In this document: piece after piece, positions 24,983 through 36,344 of the stretch
How the letters are laid out: each line of letters opens with the position of its first letter
Position numbering within the stretch: the stretch's first letter is position 1
NCBI RefSeq assembly: GCF_947507565.1
Contig: NC_089178.1
Coordinates: forward strand, 3,410,001 to 3,474,000
Reading direction: 5' to 3'
Origin: Oscarella lobularis
Taxonomy: Eukaryota > Porifera > Homoscleromorpha > Homosclerophorida > Oscarellidae
DNA length: 64,000 nucleotides
Program-made: the position numbers and the translations under genes
The notes under the pieces: model-generated
The model's database searches: none
Seen by the model: only the letters and a program-made list of their open reading frames with translations
Told to the model about the DNA's origin: nothing

Positions 24983-27900
24983 TCATTTCTGAACGAACTT
25001 GGGAAGCCCAAACGACAATTCACTTTTCGAGACAGCAGCAGTTTTCGAGTAAATGCAACCACGTGAGAACTGGCCACAGCTGTACGTGACAGTCAAATAC
25101 TTGTACGTGTTGACGCAAGGATTTCCCAAGATGGCATTGCTAACAGGAACGAAGCAACGACTCTTTCCATTACAGAGCCGTTTCAAAGTGGAAGTCACGT
25201 CCCGCTCACAATGAGTATTTCTCAGAAGTCTCTTTCGTGCCAGTTGAAAACTGCACGTTTCGCGATCTTGTCTGCCGTAGTCTGCCTTCTCAATGTTCAT
25301 CGCTTCGCCGTTGGGACAGGCGAGACGAGCTATGCTGTGCTCACACACGGTCACTTCTCGACAGTCATGCTCTACGAAAAAAAAAACCGTGACTATAACG
25401 CTTATCGTGTAGTAGGAGAAGTGACTTACCGGGTAAAGATTTTGCACCGAAATCAAGACGCTCACGACATTCATTCAAAGTCGGATCATACAGAAGATTT
25501 GGATTTGTCGTGATCGCTGACGGTCCGGGCAAGACGAGCTCGTAATAGCGAATACTTCGAAGCGACTTGATCAGAAAGGCAGACGACTCGCGAAACTGCA
25601 CGAACCCCAGCTCGCTCTGCACGACATTCAAACCGTCAATATGGGCACGGTTGAACGTCACATGGCAAAACAGGACGCGATTATACGAGACGTCGACGAG
25701 AGTCGACGTCTCGTAGGTAACATCGCTGTAGACCGAATGCTCGCTGACGACTCGAGTCGCCTTAAAATCGACGAAACGGCCGGCTGCTGTCGTCGTATCG
25801 TGTCGGCGAACGTCCGTTTCCGCGTCGCCCGTCGACGTTACGTTGACGAAACGAACTCCCAAGTAGAATCCGTTCGTCACGTTGCAGTTGACGGTCGTCG
25901 CGTCGACGACGGTAACGTTGTGCATGGCGTAATGAAGCGTCGTCACATTCGTAGCCGTGTAGTTTTTCACTTGGCAATCGTTCTCGGTCGAATTGATCAC
26001 CGTCACGTGGATTTCCGTATAATTAACGGCACTTTGATGAACGAAAATCGAATTGATGCGCGTCTGATTGACGTGGGTCACGTTGACGGCAGTCACGTTG
26101 CGCCACGTCGTTCCAATCAACGTCGCATTGATTGTCGTGTAGTTGAGAAACGTCACGTCGGTATACTTCGAATCGACCAACGTCATATTTTGAATGACGA
26201 CGTCGGCAAACATCGTCAGAGAGTGAGAAGCATTTTTTATCGTTACGTTCGACGCCGTCATTCTCACGTACTCGCCGTCGCAGACAGTCGCGTTTTCGAC
26301 GATAAACCCGTTTGCAACGAAATCGTGCGCAATCAAATTGACGACCGTCACGTTGCGAAAAACGAGATTATTCGCGACGACGTCGCGCAGTTCGAGTCGT
26401 TCGATCGTCGCATTGGCGAACGTCACGTCACGAAGCGTCGCGTTGGCGAAGGCGAGCGATTCGAAATGCGAATTGGCGAACGTTCCCGTTTCGACGAACG
26501 AAATCGTTCCCGATTTCGCCGTCACGCCGCAACTGTTCGCCACAACGCACGTATAAACGCCGGCGTCGAACGGACGAAAACCGGGAATCCAAAGTCCGCC
26601 GCCGGGCATGAGTCGAGCTCGTCGCGAATTCGTCGTCGTGTCGATCGAGACGCCGTCTTGAGACCAGGAAACAGAGTTTACTGACGACGACGAGAGACAG
26701 TACAAGTAGATCATTTGACCGCCGAACGCTTTCTGTTCGATGCTCGATATGTCGCCAATGACAAAGCGATTTTTTGTCAAGTGTTTTATTATGGTGACGG
26801 CGTCGATTGCGGCTGATATGCGAACGGCGTCGGAGCTTGGAATCGCGAGCGATCGGACGTCGTAAAGTCCGAAGAGTTCTACCGTCTTCGGTCGCGTCGC
26901 GACGGCGCCGTCGAACCACGAATTGATGCGATTTATGGCGTTGTGATAAGCGATGAGTGTCTTGGCTGTGAGCTCTGCCGTGACGTTGACGATGCCGACG
27001 ACGTCGAGAACGTTGACGGCGTTGATAACGGCGACGGATGACGGCGAAGAAAGGCGAGTGGCGTGCCATTTAACCAGTTGATTGATGTGTTTTACGTCGA
27101 GAATTTTTTGCAATTTCGGCTTCAGATTGATGATGATTGCCGCCGAGTCGATTTTGTACGCAAAGTCTTTCGGTGGAAAGACGATTTGAGGGAGAGGACA
27201 TGGTCGCGGAGTCACGCTGACGACGATCAAGTCGTGTCCGGCTCCTTGAGCACGGCAAGTGTAGAACCCGGAATCGGAGACGAGAGCGTTGGCGATAATA
27301 AGACGGTCGCCCCTTCCTTGAATAATGACGCGTGCACTGGGAATCAATGGAGCGCCGTTCTTGAACCAGTCGATTCGCTGGAAGTCGCCGTCTAAGACTT
27401 CGCAGCGAAGAAAAAACGTCGACCCTTCGACGATTGGTAGTGGAGGCACAGGAACAAGTTTGATCGCAACTTCTACAAAAAGAAAAAAGAAGACATTTAT
27501 TTGAGTCGATTAGATAATGTCAATGAAAACGTACTCGAACAAGGTCCACGTTCTCGAATTGATATATGAATCTTGCTGAGGCACGATTGCCTGTGTAAGT
27601 GACAGTGGGACGGATACGTTTTTCCGTCTGACCCGCAGACAGACTCGGTGTTGGGGCGTTGATCGCAATCGTTTTGACACGTGCACTGGACGTCGCCGTT
27701 CGTTGCGACGGCAGACGATCCGTCGTCGCTGTCGTCGTCGCCGCTTACTTGACAAACGCGAACTGGACGGCATTTTCGCTTTGAACATTTCGACAACGAA
27801 TCTAAGTCAAGAAGTAGTCGTCACAACAATTGTGGGCTTCAGAAATGTAATTAGAGCGGCGGCAAAGAACACACCCCAACGTCCAAGCATTCGTTTTTAG

Positions 27901-28303
27901 ATAGGAGGAAGAAATGTGAGCCCTGACTTACGTTCGAGCTGCAGACACATCGGTTTTCCGCGAAGAGACAGTTCGCACACTTGACCCGAGTCGTAGCAAA
28001 GACCGTCGCATGGATCTTTAAAAAAAGACAATTCAAATGTTTAAAATTGACGTAAGATTCGCGAGTTAATGATTTTAAATTTTCCCTCGTAGGGAAAATC
28101 CCTTACGTATTGGAGAAAGACGTTCACTCGGCCTTTTCAAGATGTTGAGACTCTGGAATAAAAAAGAGAACAATTGACAATAGTCTGAAGTATGCGCGAT
28201 GTGGGCGGCGGATTGACGCGCGGCGGCAACTGAAGCAACTCACAGAGAAAGCAGCGGTCCAACCGACCAGCGAGCAGACCGTCAGCAAGATTCCAGCTTG
28301 CAT
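24983..28303 (-). CDS. Secreted FOLN-Kazal-Ig-Ig protein with glycosylated five-residue repeats and SUEL lectin domain
   Basis: Signal peptide MQAGILLTVCSLVGWTAAFS at 28303, then a follistatin-N-like module (DPCDGLCYDSGQVCELSLRG), Kazal domain (CTCQNDCDQRPNTESVCGSD), and a large exon (27449 to about 25432). That exon encodes Ig domain 1 (STFFLRCEVLDGDFQRIDWF to SDSGFYTCRAQG), a linker of about 140 residues, Ig domain 2 (YLYCLSSSSVNSVSWSQDG to FDAGVYTCVVANSCG), and about 270 residues of five-residue repeats with 19 N-glycosylation sequons (for example NVTAVNVTHVNQTRI). The last exon is a SUEL/D-galactoside-binding lectin domain: CEHSIARLACPNGEAMNIEK, ADYGRQDRETC, CNGKSRCFVPVSNAILGNPC and YKYLTVTYSCG; stop at 24983. 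Probably an extracellular matrix or recognition protein. I know of no family with this architecture. Confidence 0.82.
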
Positions 28304-29014
28304 GATGTTACTGAAACAACAAACAAAGAGGATTGTGAGAAAGACTAGTGAGAACAACAAGGCTTGTACAGAAAAGAGGGCGTAGAAGGGGAGGAAAGCG
28401 TGGGCTTGCAACGAGCGTCATGCACAAGCAAAGCGTGATCGTGTACGGTAGAAACAAAACGAACAAGTCGCGATAGTTCCATGCACGAAAAGGTGCACGT
28501 ACCTGTTTGGTCGTCGTGAATATTCAGAGAGACAGATCGGAGAGTATCAGAGATCTTTGCCAACCAGCAGCTAAATCTCCAATGCAAATTTCTTGTCGCA
28601 CCACCTCATATAAAGATCGCCCGACGCAAGGTGAGAGGTCACAGGGCCGCGGGGGACACAGGCCGGTTCAATCCGATGATTGGTCGGCGGCCATCTGATG
28701 GAAAATAAACACGTGTATACCGCATGAAAAGCTCTAAACGTAGAGTTCAATCACGGGGGCAGTGTCGACGAGAGTGATGTGATCGAACGATAAAAGAGCG
28801 ACCTTTCTCCTTCGCCACTGTGACCGCTCGCTAGACGCCGGCGGGAAAATGTAACAGGAACACACATGCGAGCGCTATCGTCTCGCGATCGTCGCGGGGC
28901 GCATCCTACTCTATCGCGTGCACAACATGCGCTACTAACGTCAATGGAAACGAGTCGCACGAGTGCGACAATTCTCCCAAAACCGACCCTAGCTGACACA
29001 GGCGAACACTAGCT
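28304..29014. other. Intergenic, no gene seen
   Basis: 711 bp between the Kazal-Ig-lectin gene (5' side) and the end of DARS2. The short frames here show no family signature, codon consistency or splice logic. The part near 28304-28500 is presumably the promoter and 5' UTR of the secreted gene. Confidence 0.45.
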
Positions 29015-31824
29015 CTACAAAGTCGACGGCGATTTCGTCAGCAAATCGCGACCGTTAAACGATTTAGGAAAGGCAACGACGTCGCGTAGACTCGCCGCTT
29101 CGACAATAACAGCCATCAATCGATCAAAACCTTTAGAGAGAGAGAGAGAGAGAGACGAAACATGATTGAAAAGCCGATCGAAACCGGTCTTCAGACCTAG
29201 CGCTATTCCGCCGTGAGGTGGACAACCGGACCGCAGGGACCGCAACAAATGGTCAAACTGCGTCGCATCTACCTGTAACCCGTCGATTGCGGCCTTGTCT
29301 AATGACTGAATGCGTTCGTCACGTACCTTGAGTACGTCACGCAGAATCTTCTCTTGCTGATCGGCGTCGTGAATGCGGATCGATCCGCCGCCCACTTCCA
29401 CGCCGTTCACCACCAAATCGATGTGCTGACCACGAATCTGATAAGATAATAATATAATCGCGGGGCCCCGTCGTCGCGCCGCCGTCGCCGCCGCCGCGTT
29501 TCGCTTACTTTGAGCGGATCGTAGTCGAGAAGAGCCTCGTCCGACGAATGCGGTGCCGTGAATGGATGGTGAGTCGACTTGACACCTATGGGATCGACGA
29601 AGAATTTAAGGGGACACGTATACAAACGACAGCGCCATGTGATCACGGATTCCCAACGTGCATCTGCCTACACCAACTGACCTCCCTCGTCGTCGATTGA
29701 GAACAATGGAAAGTTGACCACCCACAAGAATTCGTATTTCCGTTTGCCGGCGTCAGAAGTCGTCAATTCGTTGTCGACTACCAGAGAGACACGTCTTTAT
29801 GGAGTCTAGGCGTGTCAAAATCAAAATGTATACCGTTTTTCGTTAGGGAGAGTCGATTTCCTATTAGACTACGTATCCTGCCTAACAGTCTCGACTATTC
29901 GGAACACAGGGAGGGGGGTCATGGGTCAGTCCATCGTACCGCTGATGCTCAGACCTACCACTTTGTCCCGGGGGCCCGAAGCGAGTAGACCAAACGTAGT
30001 ATTACTCATAGAACACTCTGTATCGCCAATGCGTATAGTAAGAGAGTCCTGAATCGCCGTTGGATTAGTTCTAAGGGCTTTAATACGTGCTGCTGCGTAC
30101 CTGGCTTTTATTCCACTTCATTGTACCTATCGTCACGTTAGTCTCTTCGGCTGCTTTCTCAACTAATTTTTCCAATTCTGTAATTAAGGCTATTTATTCT
30201 ATTTAGTTTGTTTGAAATTTTTTTCTCTGCCCACCTTCACGTGATAGGAATGCGGAAAGATTTCCTCTAATACCTCGCACTGCCAAATCGCTGTCTTCCC
30301 AGTTCGAAACGTCAGCTATCTTTAGTTTAGAACAATGTCATTCGTCATAAAAATCCCTTTTGCAAAATCACCTCAAATCCGAATCTCAAATCGGGTTTAT
30401 CGGTACCGTACTAAGAAAAAAAGACTGCTCACTGGTAATTTTTTTGATGCAATGACAAACAGAATTTGTGGCTTCTTCATATGACATTTGTTGAAAAGGC
30501 AATTGAAGCGGTTCCTCTTCCTTCAGCACTGTCCTCCAAATGTGCGCCAGAATCTCTTCCACGAGATTCATAATACCTCCCATGTCAACAAACGATAATT
30601 CCAAGTCCAACTTCAATTAAAAAATATCGATGCAGGCCACCACTTATCATCAGACAAATACCTGAGTGAATTCCGGTTGTCGATCTGCCCTTAAATCTTC
30701 GTCTCTATAGCAACGAGCAAACTGAAAATAGCGATCTATGCCACCGGCCATTAGCATTTGTTTAAACTAAATAATATATATTCCCTTTAGTAGGGGGGTA
30801 GAAAGAAAAGGGAGAAGGAGCTCGTGCCTGTTGGGGACTCTGCGCTAGAGCGTAGAATTTCTCAGGGTCTCGTGTTGGCACGAGAAATTCTCTAGCTCCC
30901 TCTGACGTTCTCCTAAATAACGTTGGCGTTTCAACTTCAACAAAACCTGCAGATGAAGATGAAATCAAAAGAGATATTGATGTTGAAAGAGAGTCACCGT
31001 GCAATGACGTCAAGAAGTGACGTATCGCTGACGAGACTTTGGAACGAAGTCGCAAATTACGCTGCATCTCTTCACGACGCAAGTCGAGATACCTGTGCTG
31101 CAGTCTCAAGTCCTCATGAACCTGCAAGATGAATAGAGAAAGATCCAAAAAAAGCCAAAATGTACCGGAAACGATTCGTCTGTAGAGGAGAGTTGAAAAG
31201 GCAAGGCAATGGATGATTCGTTGACAAAATCAACGGATTCAACCTGAACTTCTATCTCTCCAGTAGACAATGCCTTGTCAATGAAAATAAGTCTATGAGC
31301 CGTTATCACAAAGAAATTCAACTACGTGCATCTCACTTTGTTCACCATGGAATCCGGTCGCTTTGCTACAAATCCTTTGATGGAAATGACAGATTCGGGT
31401 GGAAGAGACGCTAAGCTCTCTGATACTTCGTTGTCAGACTAAAAAATAATGATGAATATTCTAGAATACGTGTCTAGTGTTTCTACCTGATCATTGACTA
31501 CTAGCTGTGTGATTCCGTACGAATCTCTTAGGGGAATGAATAGGGGGCCTTTTTTGCCGAGTTTTCTAGATGAAGTGAATTCAGAGCTCGTTTTACTTGT
31601 CTGCTTTTGTGTACCTGATGCGCGGAACCCAGCCGCATAGCGTGACGCGTTTTCCGACGTCTCCTGCTCTCAATTCACCGCACGAATGCGAACGAAGCGC
31701 GAACGAGTTCACAGAAGATGAAAGCGTTCCTAAACAAATCAATGAAAAAGACGCAGCAGTAGGAATTCTACTCACTGGACAGTTGTCGGCATAAGTCGAA
31801 GCCAGCCTTACGAAAGCAAGCCAT
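29015..31824 (-). CDS. DARS2: Aspartyl-tRNA synthetase, mitochondrial type
   Basis: Class II synthetase charging mitochondrial tRNA with aspartate. The start is [16 protein letters not shown] at 31824, spliced to [20 protein letters not shown] and the OB-fold start [15 protein letters not shown]. Further exons give the dimer/motif 1 region ([57 protein letters not shown]), a GAD-type insertion, [36 protein letters not shown], and motif 3 (PPHGGIALG spliced to FDRLMA), then [20 protein letters not shown] to the stop at 29015. The GG-S-I-R and AFPK motifs mark bacterial/mitochondrial AspRS. The start is 33 bp from that of TFIIB copy 1. About fifteen short introns, one with a (GA)n tract. Confidence 0.92.
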
Positions 31825-31857
31825 CGCACATACGCGCGTTAGACCACGTGAGACGTC
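31825..31857. promoter_or_regulatory. 33-bp bidirectional spacer, DARS2 / TFIIB copy 1
   Basis: The divergent ATGs are separated by 33 bp containing an E-box (CCACGTGAG) followed by GACGTCAT. The 5' UTRs must overlap or be nearly absent, or transcription starts must lie inside the neighbouring coding sequence. The same spacer is present in copy 2 at 36718-36750. Confidence 0.6.
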
Positions 31858-33300
31858 ATGCAGAAAAGGTATAGGAAAAATTCTCCGTCTTCCCTGCCCC
31901 TTTCCAAGCGCTTTCTCGCAAGAAACGCACACTCAATCGAAGTTCTCGAATGCCCCAATCATCCCGAAGTGGAATTAATCGAAGAATACCACGCGGGAGA
32001 CATGATTTGCTCCCAATGCGGTCTCATCGTCGGCGACAGGTCAATTTTTCCCAATTTCCAGTCCCACGATCCCAAATCGCGTTCGATATCGCACGCAGAG
32101 TCATCAACGTCGCATCGGAGTGGCGAACGTTTAGCAACGACAAATCGACGAAGGATAATTCTCGCGTTGGATCGTCGGAGGTTTGTACGATGATCTAACG
32201 CGCGCCTGCCACTGTAGCACTCTTCCGTACGTCGTAGAATCCTCTGCTACACAAGGACGAATTGTCGACGGGGATTGCGATCGCTCCGCGCGCCGCCGTC
32301 GACGGCGAAATGGGCTATCTCAATAAAATGAATAGGAGTTCTGTATGGAAATGCTTTTGTTTAATTTACGTGTTTTTTTCTTGAAATACGGGGTCCCCGA
32401 TTTGTGACGTCAGATGGGCGGGCAAGATCGAAGTCTAATTCGCGGATTTAAAGAAATTTCGACGATGGCAGATAGAATAAGTTTACCTCGTACAATTGTG
32501 GTGAGTCTACTATGACTCCCCGTATCTTATATCCTTCTTCTCTATAGGATCGCACCAATGTTCTATTCAAGCAAGTCGATGCAGAGAAGCATTTGAAGGG
32601 ACGTAGCAGTGATGCCATAGCGGCTGCTTGTTTGTACATAGCCTGTCGACAGGAGGGCGTTCCGAGGACATTCAAAGGTAATCTTAATTAATTAATTAAT
32701 TATTGATTGATTAATTACCGTGTGTTGCTGGGGGACAGAAATCTGCGCCGTGTCGAAAGTTTCCAAGAAGGAAATTGGGCGTTGTTTCAAGTTAATTTTG
32801 CGCGCTCTCGAGACGTCTGTAGATCTAGTTCAGACGTCAGATTTCATGGTTATTATTATTTATTACCTTTGATTCTATTAATCCTTGATTCTATTCTAGT
32901 CGCGATTTTGTGCTAATTTGGGCCTTTCGTCGGATATCCAACGAGCAGCCAATCACATAGCACGTAAAGCCGTGGAACTGGAAATCTGCCCAGGGTAATC
33001 ATTTCTTAGTGGCGGCGACAGAAAAGGTTAGCCTCTATTTCTTAGACGAGTCTACACGTCAGTGGCAGCTGCAGCTATTTACATGGCATCACAGGCGTCC
33101 ACAATGAAAAAATTTCAGAAAGGTTGACAGAAAAATAGACGTTGTTTAGATTAATTCGGTTTCTAGAAGTGGGATCCGTTGTTGGTGTTGCTGAGACTAC
33201 AATTCGAGCTATTTATAGACTTATTTATCCGGAAAGAGCCAAGCTGTTTCCGGAAAACTTCAAGTTTGCCGTTCCACTAGAAAAACTTCCTTCCGTCTGA
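31858..33300 (+). CDS. GTF2B: Transcription initiation factor IIB, copy 1
   Basis: General RNA polymerase II factor bridging TBP and polymerase. Exons encode a zinc ribbon ([30 protein letters not shown]), the B-reader/linker ([20 protein letters not shown], then [13 protein letters not shown]), and two cyclin-fold repeats: [107 protein letters not shown] and [20 protein letters not shown], ending LEKLPSV. Eight or so exons. The N terminus is extended ([19 protein letters not shown]) relative to vertebrate TFIIB. At the normally invariant B-reader motif VIDVGSEWR this copy reads VINVASEW, unlike copy 2. Frame and splice sites look intact. Confidence 0.92.
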
Positions 33301-33354
33301 ATATTTTTTGTCTAAGGAGAGTTTTACTACGTAGTAGTAGTAGTAATGGAGATC

Positions 33355-35607
33355 TCAGTTTGGTTGATGATTGTTTAGTCTCTCACTATATTTATCCAAT
33401 ATGATTTTTTTGCACATGGCAACACAGTCGTCGCGCTGTTCGCTATCGGCGACGACGTTCTTGACAATAAACAGGCCTTCTTCGTTGTTTTCGCGCAGGC
33501 ATTTGACGTAGTGATCAAGAAAGCTGCTGCAGCACAAACTAGCCATCATCCACAGCGCAAAATAGCGCACGACGCTCGTGTGCTCGCACGTCATCATATC
33601 GAGCAAAGGACGAATAGACGTGTAGCCAATATCTCGCGATTTTTGAGGATTGACGTCGATTCTGTCGAGCGTCGAGCTTAGGAGCTCGCAGACGGCGATA
33701 CGAGACGGCAACTCGGGGTGCAACCATAGAGCGGAGTCGTCATCGGAGAGGAGAACAGCCATGAAATGACAGACGGAAAGTGCGAGCACGTCGCCGGGCA
33801 TCGTCTCTTCGAGACACGACAGGACGACTTTGACGCAACGAGGATTTTTCATGACGGCAATTCTGCCTCGACGACATTCGATGACGTTGCTGAGAAAACA
33901 AACGGCACCCCACGACACTTGGGAGTTGAATCGATGAATGGAATTGGTTGCGCATTCAAAAAGATCGACGTTTGTATAGAGGTCCATTACTTTGTCGCCG
34001 CTCATTGCGATGCCGTCCGTGACGTCAGCGAGTATTTCCGTCAATAGAATAGCTTTGTCTTCGCATAACGAGGGCTTTGGATTAGCGTTCAATTTCGCCA
34101 GATGATCAATTGAAACGAGCGCCGCTTCGAACTCGAAACCAATCAAAAGACGAACGTCGACCGTGTTCCACGAGACGAGATGACGAAGGCAATAGAGAAC
34201 GTCATAATTCGGCGGCGACGGCGACAATCGTAAAATGCCGACAAGACAGAGACTCACTCGACGCGTCCACTTTAAACACGTACGCACGCTGGGCAAGGCG
34301 ATTTTGAGAAAAGCGATGAATCCGTCCTTCCATGACGGCAACCGCGAGTAGTGAACAATGGTAAAGTCTAGACAACGTTCCACAAGCGCAACGTGCTCCG
34401 AGTCGTCGCCGAACAGATGGAGGTAACACAGAACGACGCTGTGAACAATGTTGCACAGGGTCGTGTCGTTTTGCCAAAAGTACATTGATGATAGTGCGAG
34501 GTCGCCGTATCTTGCCCAGAAAGTCTTGCTTGGATTGTCGTAAAAGTTTTCCAAATGGTCCCTGCTAAATATTGTGTTCAGATGATTTGGCCGCTTCAAG
34601 TATCGACGTTGAAGCGTCTTTTCATTGGGATCGTCTCGTTTCAGCGTCGCTACAAAGAGCTGAGGAGCTAGCCTTTGAATAGCTGATAAGAAAGCGGCAT
34701 CAACGTCGGGACAGTCAATTGCAACTAAAGATTCCAACTGATGACGTAGAGGAAATTGAGAAATGATTTCAAGAAGATCCGAGCATGGAATTTTGCAATG
34801 TGAAATGTCTAAGTCTCGAAGGGAAGAAACGGTGTTCAGCGCCAGCGACACGACATCTTCAGCGCGAATATCGGGACAATTCAACGAAGACATGTCCAAA
34901 TGCGTCAGATTTTTTAAATCGCCGAGAGCCCCACGCAGAGCGTCGACACTCGCCACTTTCGTAGTGAGCCCGTGCACGCCGAGAGATCGAAGGTGGGGAA
35001 GTCGAGCGGCGCAAGTCAAGGCGACATCAAAGCGTATAGATGTCCTCGACACGTCGAGATATTCGAGACTGGAGCGGATGCCGATGCAGGCTTTTTCCAG
35101 CGCCGAAGCGTCGATATCGGTTCCGCACAGATCGAGATCCTTGAGTTTGGTGAAAGCGTCGAGTTGATCGAAGCCCAAATCGCCGGTGATTTCGCAGAGT
35201 TTCAGCGTGACGAGCGTGTGCGATGACGGCAGCAGAAGATCGACGATTCTATGCTGATTTAGTTGTCGGCAAAAGGCGAGATTGACGTCGACCAGGTGGG
35301 AACTGTTCGTTGCCAAAAGGAGCCCGTTTCGATCGAGACGACTTCCTGCGAGTTGGAGGCGGCGAAGACCGGCTGGACACGTCGACGGATGGAGGAGAGA
35401 TGCGATTGTCGCTTCGTCTGCAAGAAAAAGATCGTTGAGCTTTACGAGAAGCTTTTCGATGACGACGATCGGTAGAGTGAAGGGCGTTCGAAGAAAGGGG
35501 GCCCCGTCGTGAGACTTGGACGTGAACCTGTCGATGTTTCGACAAACGTAGTCGACGCATATTTGAGAGAGTTCGCTCGGCTGCTCCGAGTTAGCAGACC
35601 GAAACAT
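33355..35607 (-). CDS. ZYG11/ZER1-like LRR-armadillo protein, copy 1
   Basis: Intronless frame of 750 codons. The N-terminal third contains leucine-rich repeats (LRRLQLAGSRLDRNGLLL, LVDVNLAFCRQLNQHRIVDL, LVTLKLCEITGDLGFDQLDA, LKDLDLCGTDIDASALEKAC, LEYLDVSRTSI, LTHLDMSSLNCPDIRAEDVV); the rest is helical and armadillo-like (SWGAVCFLSNVIECRRGR, LALSVCHFMAVLLSD, YTSIRPLLDMMTCEHTSVVR, YFALWMMASLCC). LRR followed by armadillo-like repeats with the YTSIRPLL-type motif is typical of ZYG11/ZER1 substrate receptors of CUL2 ubiquitin ligases, which recognise N-terminal glycine degrons. The start ATG is at 35605-35607; its 3' end lies 54 bp from the TFIIB stop, tail to tail. Function inferred from family. 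Confidence 0.78.
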   Translation of the reverse strand: MFRSANSEQPSELSQICVDYVCRNIDRFTSKSHDGAPFLRTPFTLPIVVIEKLLVKLNDLFLADEATIASLLHPSTCPAGLRRLQLAGSRLDRNGLLLATNSSHLVDVNLAFCRQLNQHRIVDLLLPSSHTLVTLKLCEITGDLGFDQLDAFTKLKDLDLCGTDIDASALEKACIGIRSSLEYLDVSRTSIRFDVALTCAARLPHLRSLGVHGLTTKVASVDALRGALGDLKNLTHLDMSSLNCPDIRAEDVVSLALNTVSSLRDLDISHCKIPCSDLLEIISQFPLRHQLESLVAIDCPDVDAAFLSAIQRLAPQLFVATLKRDDPNEKTLQRRYLKRPNHLNTIFSRDHLENFYDNPSKTFWARYGDLALSSMYFWQNDTTLCNIVHSVVLCYLHLFGDDSEHVALVERCLDFTIVHYSRLPSWKDGFIAFLKIALPSVRTCLKWTRRVSLCLVGILRLSPSPPNYDVLYCLRHLVSWNTVDVRLLIGFEFEAALVSIDHLAKLNANPKPSLCEDKAILLTEILADVTDGIAMSGDKVMDLYTNVDLFECATNSIHRFNSQVSWGAVCFLSNVIECRRGRIAVMKNPRCVKVVLSCLEETMPGDVLALSVCHFMAVLLSDDDSALWLHPELPSRIAVCELLSSTLDRIDVNPQKSRDIGYTSIRPLLDMMTCEHTSVVRYFALWMMASLCCSSFLDHYVKCLRENNEEGLFIVKNVVADSEQRDDCVAMCKKIILDKYSERLNNHQPN

Positions 35608-35764
35608 GTCTCTGGGAATGGACCCGGACTACAGTAATCAATATAAAATTTCTGATCGAGAATGAATACGTACACATAAAATTTCTGATCGAGCATTAGA
35701 AGCAACTCGTAGTCGCTGACCTCTAAACTAATCCGCACAAACAAAAGCATACTGAGTCTGTTTT

Positions 35765-36199
35765 TTATCTCCTGCGCTTCCTAGAAATCCTGCAGGGACT
35801 TCCTTTTTCTTCGCAGCGTTCACACAGGCCTTCCTGGTGTGGCCTTTCACCTGCCTCAAAGGGAGACTGGCCTTGACAACCATAATTTCCGTTCAACACA
35901 GAAGCCGTTATGCGAACAGCCACCTCGATCATTCTGGCCAATTCTTCGCGCCGTATGTGAGGACTGCAATAATTGTGACAATGCTTGCAAGCCTGCTTGT
36001 AGCTTTTCACGATTCTTTTCTTGAGCAGATCAAGTTTGAGCCAAGCAAGGTGAGTTGACCAAGAGTTAGACGGGTGATTATGAGAACACTTCAAATGACC
36101 CGAACCGTACACAAACCGAAAGCGAACTCTTTTCTTGATTTCATTGCGTGATAGATCCATGACATGAAACGCAGACCTAAAGAAAGAAGACGTCGACAT
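35765..36199 (-). CDS. 3CxxC zinc-finger (RTP-like) protein, copy 1
   Basis: Intronless, 144 codons from MSTSSFFRSAFHVMDLSRNE (an in-frame ATG 14 codons upstream is not shared with copy 2). A basic beta-rich segment (VRFRFVYGSGHLKCSHNHPS, NSWSTHLAWLKLDLLKKRIV) is followed by CKHCHNYC, a helix (EELARMIEVAVRITASVL), GERPHQEGLC and ERCEEKGSPC. The scattered C-x2-C pairs and the HxxxLC-ERC end match the 3CxxC zinc-binding domain of receptor-transporting proteins (RTP1-4). There is no transmembrane tail. In vertebrates, RTPs traffic chemoreceptors and RTP4 restricts viruses; the role here is unknown. Confidence 0.72.
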   Translation of the reverse strand: MSTSSFFRSAFHVMDLSRNEIKKRVRFRFVYGSGHLKCSHNHPSNSWSTHLAWLKLDLLKKRIVKSYKQACKHCHNYCSPHIRREELARMIEVAVRITASVLNGNYGCQGQSPFEAGERPHQEGLCERCEEKGSPCRISRKRRR

Positions 36200-36344
36200 C
36201 TCCCAAAACAAACTTTTGTACATCCTTAGGGAAATTCCCAAAGGGGTACACGCATGCCTATGTAATCACGCCCTTCTAATTGTCGCTGGCGAATTGCAAC
36301 GTTCGGACTAAAAAAAGAATAATATCAATAGTCAATACTCGTAA

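Larger units (their letters stand above)
31443..36200. repeat. Tandem segmental duplication, copy 1 (about 4.8 kb)
   Basis: Contains the DARS2 5' end, TFIIB copy 1, ZYG11-like copy 1 and the 3CxxC gene copy 1. It aligns base for base over long runs with 36342-41088 at an offset of 4889-4898. Homology starts in a DARS2 intron (AATAATGATGAATATTC) and ends just upstream of the 3CxxC start codon. Confidence 0.95.

Noticed and set aside
25641-26684. Long plus-strand open frame (about 347 codons) opposite the Ig/glyco-repeat exon
   Set aside because: It is the antisense shadow of a repetitive, GC-biased exon. The plus frame is Arg/His-rich with no domain, while the minus frame has Ig and repeat signatures.
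33539-35560. Short frames antisense or out of frame to the ZYG11-like genes
   Set aside because: They recur in both copies only because the main frame is conserved, and they show no independent start, domain or codon pattern.
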